Shown: piece by piece, positions 9,300 to 18,962 of the stretch
Position numbering within the stretch: the stretch's first letter is position 1
Layout: every line of letters begins with the position of its first letter
Origin: an uncultured Bacilli bacterium
Lineage (GTDB): Bacteria > Bacillota_I > Bacilli_A > RF39 > UBA660
Length of the DNA: 64,000 nt
Direction: 5' to 3'
NCBI GenBank assembly: GCA_947588685.1
Contig: CANPYM010000001.1
Location: 81,678-145,677 of the forward strand
Notes under the pieces: generated by a model
What the model saw: the letters and a program-made list of their open reading frames with translations, nothing else
Told to the model about the DNA's origin: nothing
Databases searched by the model: none
Position numbers and translations under genes: made by a program

Positions 9300-10581
9300 C
9301 ATCTAAAACTTTTTTAGCGCAAACACTAGCCATAGCTAATAAGATAACACTCATAATAGATAAAGCAACATATAAAGTAATATTATCTAAAGTATTAGGA
9401 TTACCAATAGCTAATTTGAATGTTACAGTTACTGTAACATCTTCACTAGGCATAGTGAAGATGGCTTTCCCATCTTCGATTCTTACAGGAATAATTTTTC
9501 CAGATGTTGTTTTAACAACAACCTTATCTAAAGCATAATCTTTATCAGCAATTGGGGTAATGGTAATTTCATCATCCTCATATGGATTTTCAGCGGAAAC
9601 ATCAGCTTTACCATGTTGTAATTTTCCTAAAGTAACCGTATGTTTATGAACTACTTTACCACTTTCCGTTTGCGTTGTATTATCTGGATCTGCATAGTAT
9701 GTTGAAACATCAAGCTCCTCCCCAGTCGTTTTACTAAATGTTCCTTCATATACTTCGATAGGATTATCTCCATTACCAACGCTACTGAATACTAAATCAC
9801 TTGTAAAATTACCACCATTTATATCTAGATCGGCGCCACCGCCATCAGTTTTTTGATTAGTAATTAAAGCGTTGTGACCGCTACTACCCTCGGCTTTAAA
9901 CTCACCATCTTCAATGGTCATTGTTCCAGAGTTTTGAATAACTGAATAATCATACTTTTGAACGAACACACCACCACCAATGGTAGCGTTTCCAGCATTC
10001 GTAAGTCCCCAAGATCCTTGAACGCCTGTTTCAATAGTACCATCATTGAATTCTAACGTTGCTCCTGATGCATTATGAATAGCAGCCGCATTCTTAGCTC
10101 CTGATTTGAATGTACCATCATCAATAATTAGAGTCTTATTGTTATAAATAGTTGATACGCCCTCATTAACTCCTTCAGCCTCAAAAGTACCACCTTTAAT
10201 AATTAAAGTACCCTCATTAACAATTGTAGAAACAGTTTTTGTTTGTTTAGCTGTATTAGCCGCAACAACACCGCGACCATCACTATCCATAATTGTTAAT
10301 TTAGCATCTGCTGCCTGGATATGAATAGCAACGGATGGGCAATTTCCACTAGCTGGGCAATAATTAGTTATTTTATGACCAGCTAAATCAAGTATTATAT
10401 CTTGACCTGACGTTACTTCAAGACCGGTATCAACGTCTGTTAATAAAGTAATTTTATTTCCTTCAACCTTGAACTCCGTTGTTCTTTCAGCTGCTGCATC
10501 TAATGTAACTGCATTAACACGAATGACACTAAAACTTAACATAGCCATAATCGTTAATGCCATAAAACTTATCTTTTTCAT
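9295..10581 (-). CDS. Secreted surface protein, beta-helix-like repeats with C-terminal sorting-signal-like anchor
   Basis: Signal peptide; repeats TLIIKGGTFEAEG / TLIIDDGTFKSG / TMTIEDGEFKAEG; C-term NPNTLDNITLYVALSIMSVILLAMASVCAKKVLDA. Confidence 0.75.
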   Translation of the reverse strand: MKKISFMALTIMAMLSFSVIRVNAVTLDAAAERTTEFKVEGNKITLLTDVDTGLEVTSGQDIILDLAGHKITNYCPASGNCPSVAIHIQAADAKLTIMDSDGRGVVAANTAKQTKTVSTIVNEGTLIIKGGTFEAEGVNEGVSTIYNNKTLIIDDGTFKSGAKNAAAIHNASGATLEFNDGTIETGVQGSWGLTNAGNATIGGGVFVQKYDYSVIQNSGTMTIEDGEFKAEGSSGHNALITNQKTDGGGADLDINGGNFTSDLVFSSVGNGDNPIEVYEGTFSKTTGEELDVSTYYADPDNTTQTESGKVVHKHTVTLGKLQHGKADVSAENPYEDDEITITPIADKDYALDKVVVKTTSGKIIPVRIEDGKAIFTMPSEDVTVTVTFKLAIGNPNTLDNITLYVALSIMSVILLAMASVCAKKVLDA

Positions 10582-10777
10582 ATATTCTCCTTTCGTACCA
10601 GTTATTATAACATATTAATAATTATTTGCAAGACAAATTTTTAAAAAAGACTTCTATTTGACACAAAGATGTCTATATTTAATTATAGGTAAGAAAAGAT
10701 GAGATATACACTAAAATAATAATTTGCATTTTGTTTTTAATTGTAGTAAAATAAATCCGCTTTATGAGGTGATGGTA

Positions 10778-13700
10778 ATGAAGAAAATAACTAATTTTAT
10801 TGTTGATCATCGTTATGTCGTTTTTAGCTTCGTCCTTATTCTAACTATAATCTGTCTTTTCTTGGCTAGAGAAGTTAATATTAATAGGGATATTATCGAT
10901 TACCTACCTAAAAACTCCGATACGAAAAAAGGCACTAGTATTATGGAAGATGAGTTTACCGGCATCGATGATGGCACTTTAAATATAATGTTTAAAGGTT
11001 TAAAAGATGATGAAAAAGAAACCATCTTAAAAAAACTTACCGCCACACCAGGCGTTAGTAAAGTTACCTATGAAAATAATGCTGACTATAATAAAGATGA
11101 TTACACTTTATATGTCATAACTTCCGAAAATCCTAAAGAAGATAAGGAATCGGAAAAATTATATAAACAGATTAAAGAAGACTATCAAGACTATACATTC
11201 TACACGAGTGGCGATATCGAAGATGAGTATAAGACCATTCTTCCCCTTTGGATTGTCGCTTTAGCGATTGCTTCGGCGTTAGTTATTCTAATTATTATGT
11301 GTGATTCTTATATTGAACCATTCCTTTTCCTTTTTGCGATTGGATTAGGTGTTTTCTTAAATAAAGGCACCAATATTTTCCTTGGTACTATCTCATCAAT
11401 AACAGATTCGATTGCTGCTATCTTACAGTTAGCTCTATCGATGGATTATTCAATTATGTTAATGAATCGTTACCGAATTGAGAAAGAAAAGGAAAAAGAT
11501 AAAGTTAAAGCAATGAAGAAAGCTTTACTTGATTCTTTTAAAGCGATATCTAGTAGTTCGGTTACAACGATTGTTGGATTATTAGCGTTAGTATTTATGA
11601 GCTTTACCATTGGAAGAGACTTGGGTATTGTTCTAGCTAAAGGTGTTATGTTTAGTTTAATAACCATTTTTACTTGTCTTCCTGCTCTTATTTTAATGTT
11701 TGATAATTTAATTAATAAAACAACTAAAAGAAAACCGCATATCGATTTAAAGTTTCTAGGTAATTTTGCCTATAAAGCAAGACACTTAGGTATCGTTTTC
11801 TTCCTTATTGTTTTCTTAATCAGTTACTTTTTAAAAAATCAATTAGGAATACTATATACAGTTTCAGAAATTGATGAAGTTGGAAAAGTTTTTAAGACGA
11901 ATAATCAAATAGCTATTGTCTATGATAATAAATATGAAGATACTATTACAAAATATTGTAAAGAATTAGAAAATGATCAAAAAATTGATGACGTATTATG
12001 TTATGGTAATACCATTAATGAAAAATTAACTTATGATGTAATGAATAAAAAATTAAGTGATTTAGGTTCCGATGTTAATATCGATGACTATCTACTAAAA
12101 ATCCTTTACTATCATTATTATAATAAAGATGAAGATAATAAAGTTACATTTAATGATCTTATCACTTTCATTAAAAATAATGTTTATCAAAATGACGATT
12201 TAAATAAACACGTTGATGATGAGATGAAAAAGAATATCGATAAACTCGAAAAGTTTACGACGAAAGAGGAAATGGATAAGAAAAGAAGTTCTAAAGATAT
12301 TCAAACTTTATTCGAAATTGATGAGGATGAAATGGATAAACTGATAACTTATTATTATTCTTTAAAAGGAAATGATAAGTTAACTATAAGTGAGTTTATC
12401 ACGTTTATGAATGATTATCTTTTAAAAAGTGAATACGCCAAGGAACTAGATGAAGCATCGAAAGAAAAACTAGCTTTCATCACACCATTTACAAATAAAA
12501 CTACGCTAAACAAAAATATGACATCTAAAGAAATGGCTTCCCTTTTTCAAATGAATAGTGATGATGTTAATAATATCTATCTATATTACTTAAGTCTAGG
12601 TGAGATAGATACCAAATTATCTTTTAATGATTTTTCTAATGTGGCAAGTAATTATAGTGATACTCTAGAGAAGGAAACTAAAGAAAAATTAGCTATCCTA
12701 GAAAGCTTTAGCAATAAAGATATCATCACAACTAAAATAGAAGCTAAAGATATGGCCAAATTATTAGGCACAGATGAACTTATGGTAAGTTATGTCTATA
12801 TCCAACATCAACATTTAACAAGTAGTTCGGATAATCCTTATACGATGTCCCCTTATGATTTTGTAAATTATGCGCTTACCATAAGCTTGCCTTCGAAAGA
12901 CTTAGAAGATAACCTTAAGCTATTAAAATTAATTATGGATAGCACGATAAACAATGTAACTTATACATACACGGAACTTGCTCAAGCGCTTAATCTAGAT
13001 GAGGAAATGGTTAAAAATGCTTATATAATGTATACTTTCCAAGCTAAAGAAGTTAAGATGCAACCCTTAACATTTGTTAACTTTATCCTTAAACATCAAA
13101 CTGATGATGTCTTAAAAGGTAAACTAGATAAAGAAACTATAGCTAATTTAGAAACCGTTCAAAAGATTATAGAAAATGTCTTAAAAGATACTAAATATAG
13201 TTATAAAAATCTTGCTAAGCTTCTTAACATCGATGAAAATAAAATGAAATTACTTTTCTCTTTATATCAGACATCATATAAAAAGAAAAAGATTAACTTG
13301 TCCTACCGGGAATTTGTTACTTTCTTAATTAAAGATGTTATGACAAATAAAGATTATCAAAACCAATTAACAGAAGATAAAAAAGAAAAAATTAAGGTAA
13401 TCGATGAAATAATGACAAGTAGTCTTCAAAATAAAAAATATCTAAAAGATGATTTATATCACCTTACTTCAAAATTAAGTGATAATCTTGATAAAGACCT
13501 TATTGATCTAATATATATCTATTATGGTAGTGAGAAGGAATATGATAACGCGTCAGCCTTAACCATTGAAGAGTTCATCAATTTTGTTAATGATGACGTT
13601 CTAAAAGACGAACGTTTTGATGATTTTATTGATAAAAAGATGAAAGATGATGTTAAAGATGGTGTCAAGTTAACTCGTGATGCTCATCAAAAATTAGTTG

Positions 13701-14365
13701 GTGAAAATTATTCTCGAGCTTTATTAAATACAACTTACGCTGAAGAGAACGATGAAACTTATGCCTTTATTCAAAAACTTGATGATGATATTGGATCAAT
13801 TGATGGCGTATATCTTGTCGGTAATTCACCAATGGGTTTTGAAATGAGCAAAACATTCCAGGGCGAACTTAATTTTATGACAATTCTAACCATTATCTTT
13901 ATCTTCGTCGTTGTTTTAGTTACTTTTAAATCTTTGATTATTCCAATTATTTTAGTAGGATTAATTCAAACTGCTGTCTACCTTACAATGGGTATTAACT
14001 ATTTAGAAGGTGGATCCGTTTACTTCATTGCTCTTTTGATTGTTCAAAGTATCTTGATGGGGGCGACGATTGATTATGCCATTTTATATACATCCTACTA
14101 TCAGGAATATCGAGCTAAATTAGATATTAAAGAAACAATTATAAACGCTTATAATCGTTCTATTCATACTATTTTAACTAGTGCGACCATCCTTGTTTTA
14201 GTAACCCTTATTGTCGGTCACTTTAGTGCGGCGATTACGGCTAAAATTTGTATGACAATCTCCCAGGGAACGCTTTGTTCAACTATCCTCATTTTGTTAT
14301 TACTTCCAGAACTTATTGCTACTTTTGATAAGTTTATCGTTAAACACAAACATAAAAAAATGTAG
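10778..14365 (+). CDS. RND/MMPL-family exporter with expanded extracytoplasmic helical-repeat region
   Basis: Two sets of MMPL TM segments (LALSMDYSIMLMNRYRIE..., SILMGATIDYAILYTSYYQEYR); RBS-like gaggtg before ATG at 10778 (track ORF starts earlier at 10724). Confidence 0.85.
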   Translation: MKKITNFIVDHRYVVFSFVLILTIICLFLAREVNINRDIIDYLPKNSDTKKGTSIMEDEFTGIDDGTLNIMFKGLKDDEKETILKKLTATPGVSKVTYENNADYNKDDYTLYVITSENPKEDKESEKLYKQIKEDYQDYTFYTSGDIEDEYKTILPLWIVALAIASALVILIIMCDSYIEPFLFLFAIGLGVFLNKGTNIFLGTISSITDSIAAILQLALSMDYSIMLMNRYRIEKEKEKDKVKAMKKALLDSFKAISSSSVTTIVGLLALVFMSFTIGRDLGIVLAKGVMFSLITIFTCLPALILMFDNLINKTTKRKPHIDLKFLGNFAYKARHLGIVFFLIVFLISYFLKNQLGILYTVSEIDEVGKVFKTNNQIAIVYDNKYEDTITKYCKELENDQKIDDVLCYGNTINEKLTYDVMNKKLSDLGSDVNIDDYLLKILYYHYYNKDEDNKVTFNDLITFIKNNVYQNDDLNKHVDDEMKKNIDKLEKFTTKEEMDKKRSSKDIQTLFEIDEDEMDKLITYYYSLKGNDKLTISEFITFMNDYLLKSEYAKELDEASKEKLAFITPFTNKTTLNKNMTSKEMASLFQMNSDDVNNIYLYYLSLGEIDTKLSFNDFSNVASNYSDTLEKETKEKLAILESFSNKDIITTKIEAKDMAKLLGTDELMVSYVYIQHQHLTSSSDNPYTMSPYDFVNYALTISLPSKDLEDNLKLLKLIMDSTINNVTYTYTELAQALNLDEEMVKNAYIMYTFQAKEVKMQPLTFVNFILKHQTDDVLKGKLDKETIANLETVQKIIENVLKDTKYSYKNLAKLLNIDENKMKLLFSLYQTSYKKKKINLSYREFVTFLIKDVMTNKDYQNQLTEDKKEKIKVIDEIMTSSLQNKKYLKDDLYHLTSKLSDNLDKDLIDLIYIYYGSEKEYDNASALTIEEFINFVNDDVLKDERFDDFIDKKMKDDVKDGVKLTRDAHQKLVGENYSRALLNTTYAEENDETYAFIQKLDDDIGSIDGVYLVGNSPMGFEMSKTFQGELNFMTILTIIFIFVVVLVTFKSLIIPIILVGLIQTAVYLTMGINYLEGGSVYFIALLIVQSILMGATIDYAILYTSYYQEYRAKLDIKETIINAYNRSIHTILTSATILVLVTLIVGHFSAAITAKICMTISQGTLCSTILILLLLPELIATFDKFIVKHKHKKM

Positions 14366-14382
14366 ATTATCTACATTTTTTT
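14355..14382 (+). terminator. Terminator of the RND transporter gene
   Basis: AAAAAATGTAGA-tta-TCTACATTTTTTT. Confidence 0.75.
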
Positions 14383-14455
14383 GTTATCCCCTATCATTGA
14401 TTAATGTTACTTTTTATACTATAATTTTATTAATATTAATGAAAGAAGTGATAAT

Positions 14456-15637
14456 ATGATTTTTCCACTTAAAGTATGCAAATTAAACTCTGATGAGGTG
14501 GACGTTTTCAATAAAAACTATGCAACCAATGGATCATTTACTTTTGAAGGGGTTTGGTTTAGAAGTCAAAATGAAGTTAATAAAAATCTTTCCCTTTGGA
14601 AAGATGAAACATCAAACAGAAGAAGAACAATTCACTTTCGTCATACTTTTGAAGTTCGGGATAATGAACTTTTAATGACATCTTCATATTTATATTTAAG
14701 TGTTCGCTTAGAAAATGCTGATTTAGATAAATATTTAAATAAAATTAAAGAAGCCCTAGTTAACAATAACTACACATTAAATGGAAAGATATATGAAAAA
14801 GATAATTTAAAGATTAAGATTACGGAATATCCTCACCATCCTAAAGAACCTTTTATCGAAGGATATAAGACGGTCGATATTACCATCTATAGTGATAATG
14901 AGAATAATCTTAATAAATATTATGAACAAGTATGGAACTTACAAGTTAAAGGTATTCGAGAAAAAGATAAACGTGGTAACCCTACTTACATTGATAATAT
15001 TGATGAATTAAAAGCTTACTTGCCAGCGCAAATTGAACTAGGATGTGGTCCATCTATTGAAGCTGGTATTAACCCTTTATATCATCTTCATGAAATCTAT
15101 AAAGTTCAACGCCATAGCGATTCAAGATTTTACTTTGCCGAAGATGATGATCTCGTTTTACAAATTATTAATAAAGATCAAGATAAATATTTGGAGTTTG
15201 CTTTAATAATTCAAAACTGCCTTCATGCTAAACCAACTTTATTTCATCACACCTTAAAGAAAATGTATGACGCTAATATGTTTGTTGGTACCCTTTTAAA
15301 TAACAATTTTGATCACTTATCAACTGTTTGTGGCATCGATGAGAAAACTCTTCGCGTTTACCGAATTGAAGATTATTTTCCTAAAATAACTTTTCATCCG
15401 GATGCGAAATCTCTAATTTGTATAGGAACGCATGCCGACCGGCGGTTTATTCAAAAACAAGCTCGAGCGAAAGGACTTAAAATTATCTATATTGATCCTG
15501 AAGGTTTTGAAACGAACGATGGATTTGAAGAGTATCCCATTGAAGGAGCAACTGATGGTGATATCGTATGGAGTCTTAAAGCTCTTAATTTTGCCAAGGA
15601 ATGTGAAAAGCTTTTAGTTGATAACAAGAAAAATTAA
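14456..15637 (+). CDS. Sir2-like C-terminal domain protein with uncharacterised N-terminal half
   Basis: ELGCGPSIEAGI (cf. GAGISAESGI); KPTLFHHTLKKMYDANMFVGTLLNNNFDHLSTVCGI (cf. TQNIDGLHxxAG); SLICIGTHADRRFIQKQARAKGLKIIYIDPE; GDIVWSLKAL. Confidence 0.6.
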   Translation: MIFPLKVCKLNSDEVDVFNKNYATNGSFTFEGVWFRSQNEVNKNLSLWKDETSNRRRTIHFRHTFEVRDNELLMTSSYLYLSVRLENADLDKYLNKIKEALVNNNYTLNGKIYEKDNLKIKITEYPHHPKEPFIEGYKTVDITIYSDNENNLNKYYEQVWNLQVKGIREKDKRGNPTYIDNIDELKAYLPAQIELGCGPSIEAGINPLYHLHEIYKVQRHSDSRFYFAEDDDLVLQIINKDQDKYLEFALIIQNCLHAKPTLFHHTLKKMYDANMFVGTLLNNNFDHLSTVCGIDEKTLRVYRIEDYFPKITFHPDAKSLICIGTHADRRFIQKQARAKGLKIIYIDPEGFETNDGFEEYPIEGATDGDIVWSLKALNFAKECEKLLVDNKKN

Positions 15638-15647
15638 ATCAAACATA

Positions 15648-15680
15648 AAGAAAATCATCATTTGATGATTTTCTTTTTTT
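15648..15680. terminator. Bidirectional terminator between convergent genes
   Basis: AAAGAAAATCATCA-tt-TGATGATTTTCTTTTTTT. Confidence 0.75.
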
Positions 15681-15693
15681 ATGCCATAATACC

Positions 15694-16572
15694 CTATTCA
15701 AGAAGTTCTTTATAAATATAACAATTATGCTGATCAAAACTATAGAATGTATCACAATAAACTAGTACTTTAACATTATATATAATAGCAAAATTAATTA
15801 AATCATTAATATTATCTAGGTAAATAATATTTAAGTTATTGATGTCGGGGGCAGTTTGGAGTTTAACAATTATATCAGCATATCTTTTTAAGACATAAGA
15901 AACACTATTTTTAGGATGCATATATTTTTTAAGGAGGATAAGAAGAAATATAGTCATTATCAAGTAACCGCCAATAAATAATAGTTTATAGGTGTTATTT
16001 CTTTTTTTAGTTAAATGATTATCAAATTCATTTATGGTTACGTAAGTTACTTTATCATCAATAGGTATCGTAACTTCCATGAGTGGATAAATCTTTTTAT
16101 CTTTAGATATGGCTTTCAAACTGACGATTACTTTAGCTTCTAACGGGATGTCATAAGTATTTTTAAAATCTTTAAATAAGCTTTGATAAGTATCATAATC
16201 GATAACTACTTTTTTCTTTAACTTTTGATCAAAATGGCCGGTTAAATGAGGATACTCTTGTTGCCATACTTCATCACTATTAACATATCCTTTTGAAGTG
16301 GTTGTAATATCATAGTCATAAGAATCATCTAAAGTAAGGTCAAAAGTTATATTAACTTTATCAATTAATTTAGCGATGTAATAATGATTAGATGAAATAG
16401 TTTTAGAGGCAAAGAAAGGATTATCTTTTAAAGTAACATCATAATCAGTTTTATTGATAAAAAGATTTTCTTTTTCATTTAGTTGATGGATTTTAAGATA
16501 AGCACCAAAAAATAGTAAGATAAGGCCTAGTGTTAAAGAGAAGATGGCTATGGCTCTACTCTTTTTAAACAT
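15694..16572 (-). CDS. DUF5305-like membrane protein
   Basis: N-terminal TM, extracytoplasmic domain, second TM; immediately follows the SipW-like signal peptidase gene. Confidence 0.55.
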   Translation of the reverse strand: MFKKSRAIAIFSLTLGLILLFFGAYLKIHQLNEKENLFINKTDYDVTLKDNPFFASKTISSNHYYIAKLIDKVNITFDLTLDDSYDYDITTTSKGYVNSDEVWQQEYPHLTGHFDQKLKKKVVIDYDTYQSLFKDFKNTYDIPLEAKVIVSLKAISKDKKIYPLMEVTIPIDDKVTYVTINEFDNHLTKKRNNTYKLLFIGGYLIMTIFLLILLKKYMHPKNSVSYVLKRYADIIVKLQTAPDINNLNIIYLDNINDLINFAIIYNVKVLVYCDTFYSFDQHNCYIYKELLE

Positions 16573-16573
16573 T

Positions 16574-17662
16574 TTATTTCTCTCCTTTTAATAATTCATT
16601 TAACCATATAACCGGATAGCCTAAATATTTAATATGAAAGCAATATATGCCTTTAATATTTTCTTTTTTAACTTTAATGGTATCAGCTTTTAGATTGTTA
16701 TCCCCTTTTGTTTCATAACTATTTACTTCCTTATTAATAACGCGGTGAATGATATACGTTTGATCTATTTTATAAACAATAATAGAATCCTTTTTGAGGT
16801 CCTTTAAATCTTTTTTATAGATGACGATATCACCCCTACTAAAGGTTGGCTGCATACTATTAGACATAACTGCTATTGCTTCATATTTAAATAGTCCTAA
16901 CATAAAGCATATAAGAATGATAATAAATTGATAAATAATAAAGTATGAAGTTTTACAATGAGATTGTTTAGGTGGATTAGTAAGAAAAGAATAATATATA
17001 AAGCCATACTTTATTAAATAAAAACTACCAATCATAAACCAGTTCATATTAGGTAAAATAAAACAAGAAAGAAAAACTAGTTTCTCAGTCACACTAATTA
17101 CTATGGGTAAATAATAATTATATTTTAAAGAAAGTAAAGTAAATAATATATTACGAAAAATAATTTGCACAAACATAACGAAAAAATAATAAAACATTTT
17201 TAAACTAGATAAGTTAATTAAGTAATTGATATTTAAATCGTTAAGGATAAAAGTTATAGTCAAAAAATAAAGCAAAGAAATATTCTTGGAATTGCTCTTA
17301 ATTAAAATATAGCGTACACACTCTATACCAATAATTGGAATAATTGTTGTAAAAATATTCTCTAATAAATTAGTGATTTGATGATTCATAGGATTTCTAA
17401 TAAAACCACTTAAATAACCTAACGAAAAATAGATGATGTCAAAAACAAAAATGATGATAAAAAGTTTAATGAGGGGTTCTTTAGTTTGGTGGATAAAATA
17501 ATTACCTTTAGTACTTATAAGAAAAGTTAAAATAATTAACCAAAAAATAGCGTTAAGATAGTTAATAAAGAGATTTAAACCATATAGTTTAAAAGGAAAA
17601 CTAATTATGAAATAGCCCAATATTAGATAAAATAATCTTTTATTATTCATTTTTATTAACAT
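16574..17662 (-). CDS. SipW-like signal peptidase I with N-terminal multi-TM extension
   Basis: AVMSNSMQPTFSRGDIVIYKK...DSIIVYKIDQTYIIHRVINKE..YETKGDNN. Confidence 0.8.
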   Translation of the reverse strand: MLIKMNNKRLFYLILGYFIISFPFKLYGLNLFINYLNAIFWLIILTFLISTKGNYFIHQTKEPLIKLFIIIFVFDIIYFSLGYLSGFIRNPMNHQITNLLENIFTTIIPIIGIECVRYILIKSNSKNISLLYFLTITFILNDLNINYLINLSSLKMFYYFFVMFVQIIFRNILFTLLSLKYNYYLPIVISVTEKLVFLSCFILPNMNWFMIGSFYLIKYGFIYYSFLTNPPKQSHCKTSYFIIYQFIIILICFMLGLFKYEAIAVMSNSMQPTFSRGDIVIYKKDLKDLKKDSIIVYKIDQTYIIHRVINKEVNSYETKGDNNLKADTIKVKKENIKGIYCFHIKYLGYPVIWLNELLKGEK

Positions 17663-17734
17663 TTTCGTAGCAATTTAGGACTATTATCATAACTTATTAA
17701 TAGAGATAATTTTCTTAAATGACGTCTTAGTACG

Positions 17735-18211
17735 TTATTTTTGAACATATTCAATCATCCCTGTTAAACTTTTAGTTGTATCCGTTGGGGGAATATCAAC
17801 ATCTTCATAAGTGACAATGATAAAAAAACTTGTCTCTTCGTTAACTGCTAAATCATTTGCTAAATTAGTCGTTGTATAATTTATAGCGTCACTACCTTCC
17901 CCTTCGGTAAAAATGACATTATTTAAAGTAGCGTCAATCGTGCCCTTGTTAGCTACTGTTACTTTATATGTAATTTCATCACCCGGTTTATTTAATTTAG
18001 CATCAAAACTTAAGGTTGTGTTAGTAAAAGTTGGTGTTCCTGCGTCACACCCTGTAGATACACTTTCAACTTCAACATCCGTAATTAAGACATTCCACTC
18101 CCCAACAATCTCGGCATTACCATTAATATCTAACTCACTAGCAAAACGTGAGTACCCTACCGCCATTAGAATCGTAATAATAAGCATACTTAAGATAATA
18201 CGTTTAGACAT
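17735..18211 (-). CDS. TasA/CalY (camelysin)-like surface/fibre protein
   Basis: MSKRIILSMLIITILMAVGYSRFASELDINGNAEI...WNVLITDVEV; TasA/CalY-type N-terminus next to a SipW-like gene. Confidence 0.65.
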   Translation of the reverse strand: MSKRIILSMLIITILMAVGYSRFASELDINGNAEIVGEWNVLITDVEVESVSTGCDAGTPTFTNTTLSFDAKLNKPGDEITYKVTVANKGTIDATLNNVIFTEGEGSDAINYTTTNLANDLAVNEETSFFIIVTYEDVDIPPTDTTKSLTGMIEYVQK

Positions 18212-18352
18212 AATAACTCCTTTCAAGATTAACTTTTAAGCTATCCTATTTCTAGATTATGTAAGATGAAAATAGTTGTCTAATTTAAACATCTTAAAAT
18301 TAAAACATATCTTGAAATTAAAGTATGATATAATAAATAGCCAGGTGGTATT

Positions 18353-18880
18353 ATGGCTACTTTAAAAATGTCTTGCGAGGAAATAAGACAAGCTATTAGT
18401 ATTAAAGAAGATGACTGGGAATACACGCAAGATACAAATTGTTATGCGTTTGCTTTAGGATTAGATATTAAAGAAAATGATATTGTAAAAGGCGCCTATC
18501 AACTAGGAGTTATCGGAGCCATAATAAATAATATAAGTATTGATGAACTTAAAAAAATGTCTTTAGAAGAAAGATTATTGATGGATTTAAAGGCTCTTAA
18601 AATCCATTGTGAGGATAGTTTAGAAAGTGCCACTTCAGATTTAAGAGTTGGTCAAAAATATAGTGATTTATGGTGGATTATTTCTTTACTAACTGATGGG
18701 AAAAGATTTCATTTTATGAGAAAAAGCTATAGTGGTATTTGGTATCAAAAATGGGGTTATCTAGCGCCCGTTATCAATTATGATTTTGATAGAAAAGTTA
18801 TTACCAATCCAAGCAAAGCCAATCTAGGAGATTATAAAGTTGTCAAAACATATCGTTTAAGTTACCGAGAAAAATATTAA
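18353..18880 (+). CDS. Uncharacterised protein, possible papain-like cysteine peptidase fold
   Basis: NCYAFALG and RFHFMRK...GIWYQKWGY motifs. Confidence 0.45.
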   Translation: MATLKMSCEEIRQAISIKEDDWEYTQDTNCYAFALGLDIKENDIVKGAYQLGVIGAIINNISIDELKKMSLEERLLMDLKALKIHCEDSLESATSDLRVGQKYSDLWWIISLLTDGKRFHFMRKSYSGIWYQKWGYLAPVINYDFDRKVITNPSKANLGDYKVVKTYRLSYREKY

Positions 18881-18962
18881 ATAACTTACAATTTTATAAC
18901 AAACTTGACTTAACAAAAATGATACCTTATAATAGCTCATCAAGAAAAGGAAGAGTTATCAT

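Noticed and set aside
12040-13690. EF-hand calcium-binding repeats in the RND transporter
   Set aside because: No canonical DxDxDG loops; the similarity is limited to an 'S/T-x-x-E/D-F' helix start.
14493-15617. Short alternative-frame ORFs 14493..14675 and 15432..15617
   Set aside because: Embedded in the Sir2-like CDS in another frame.
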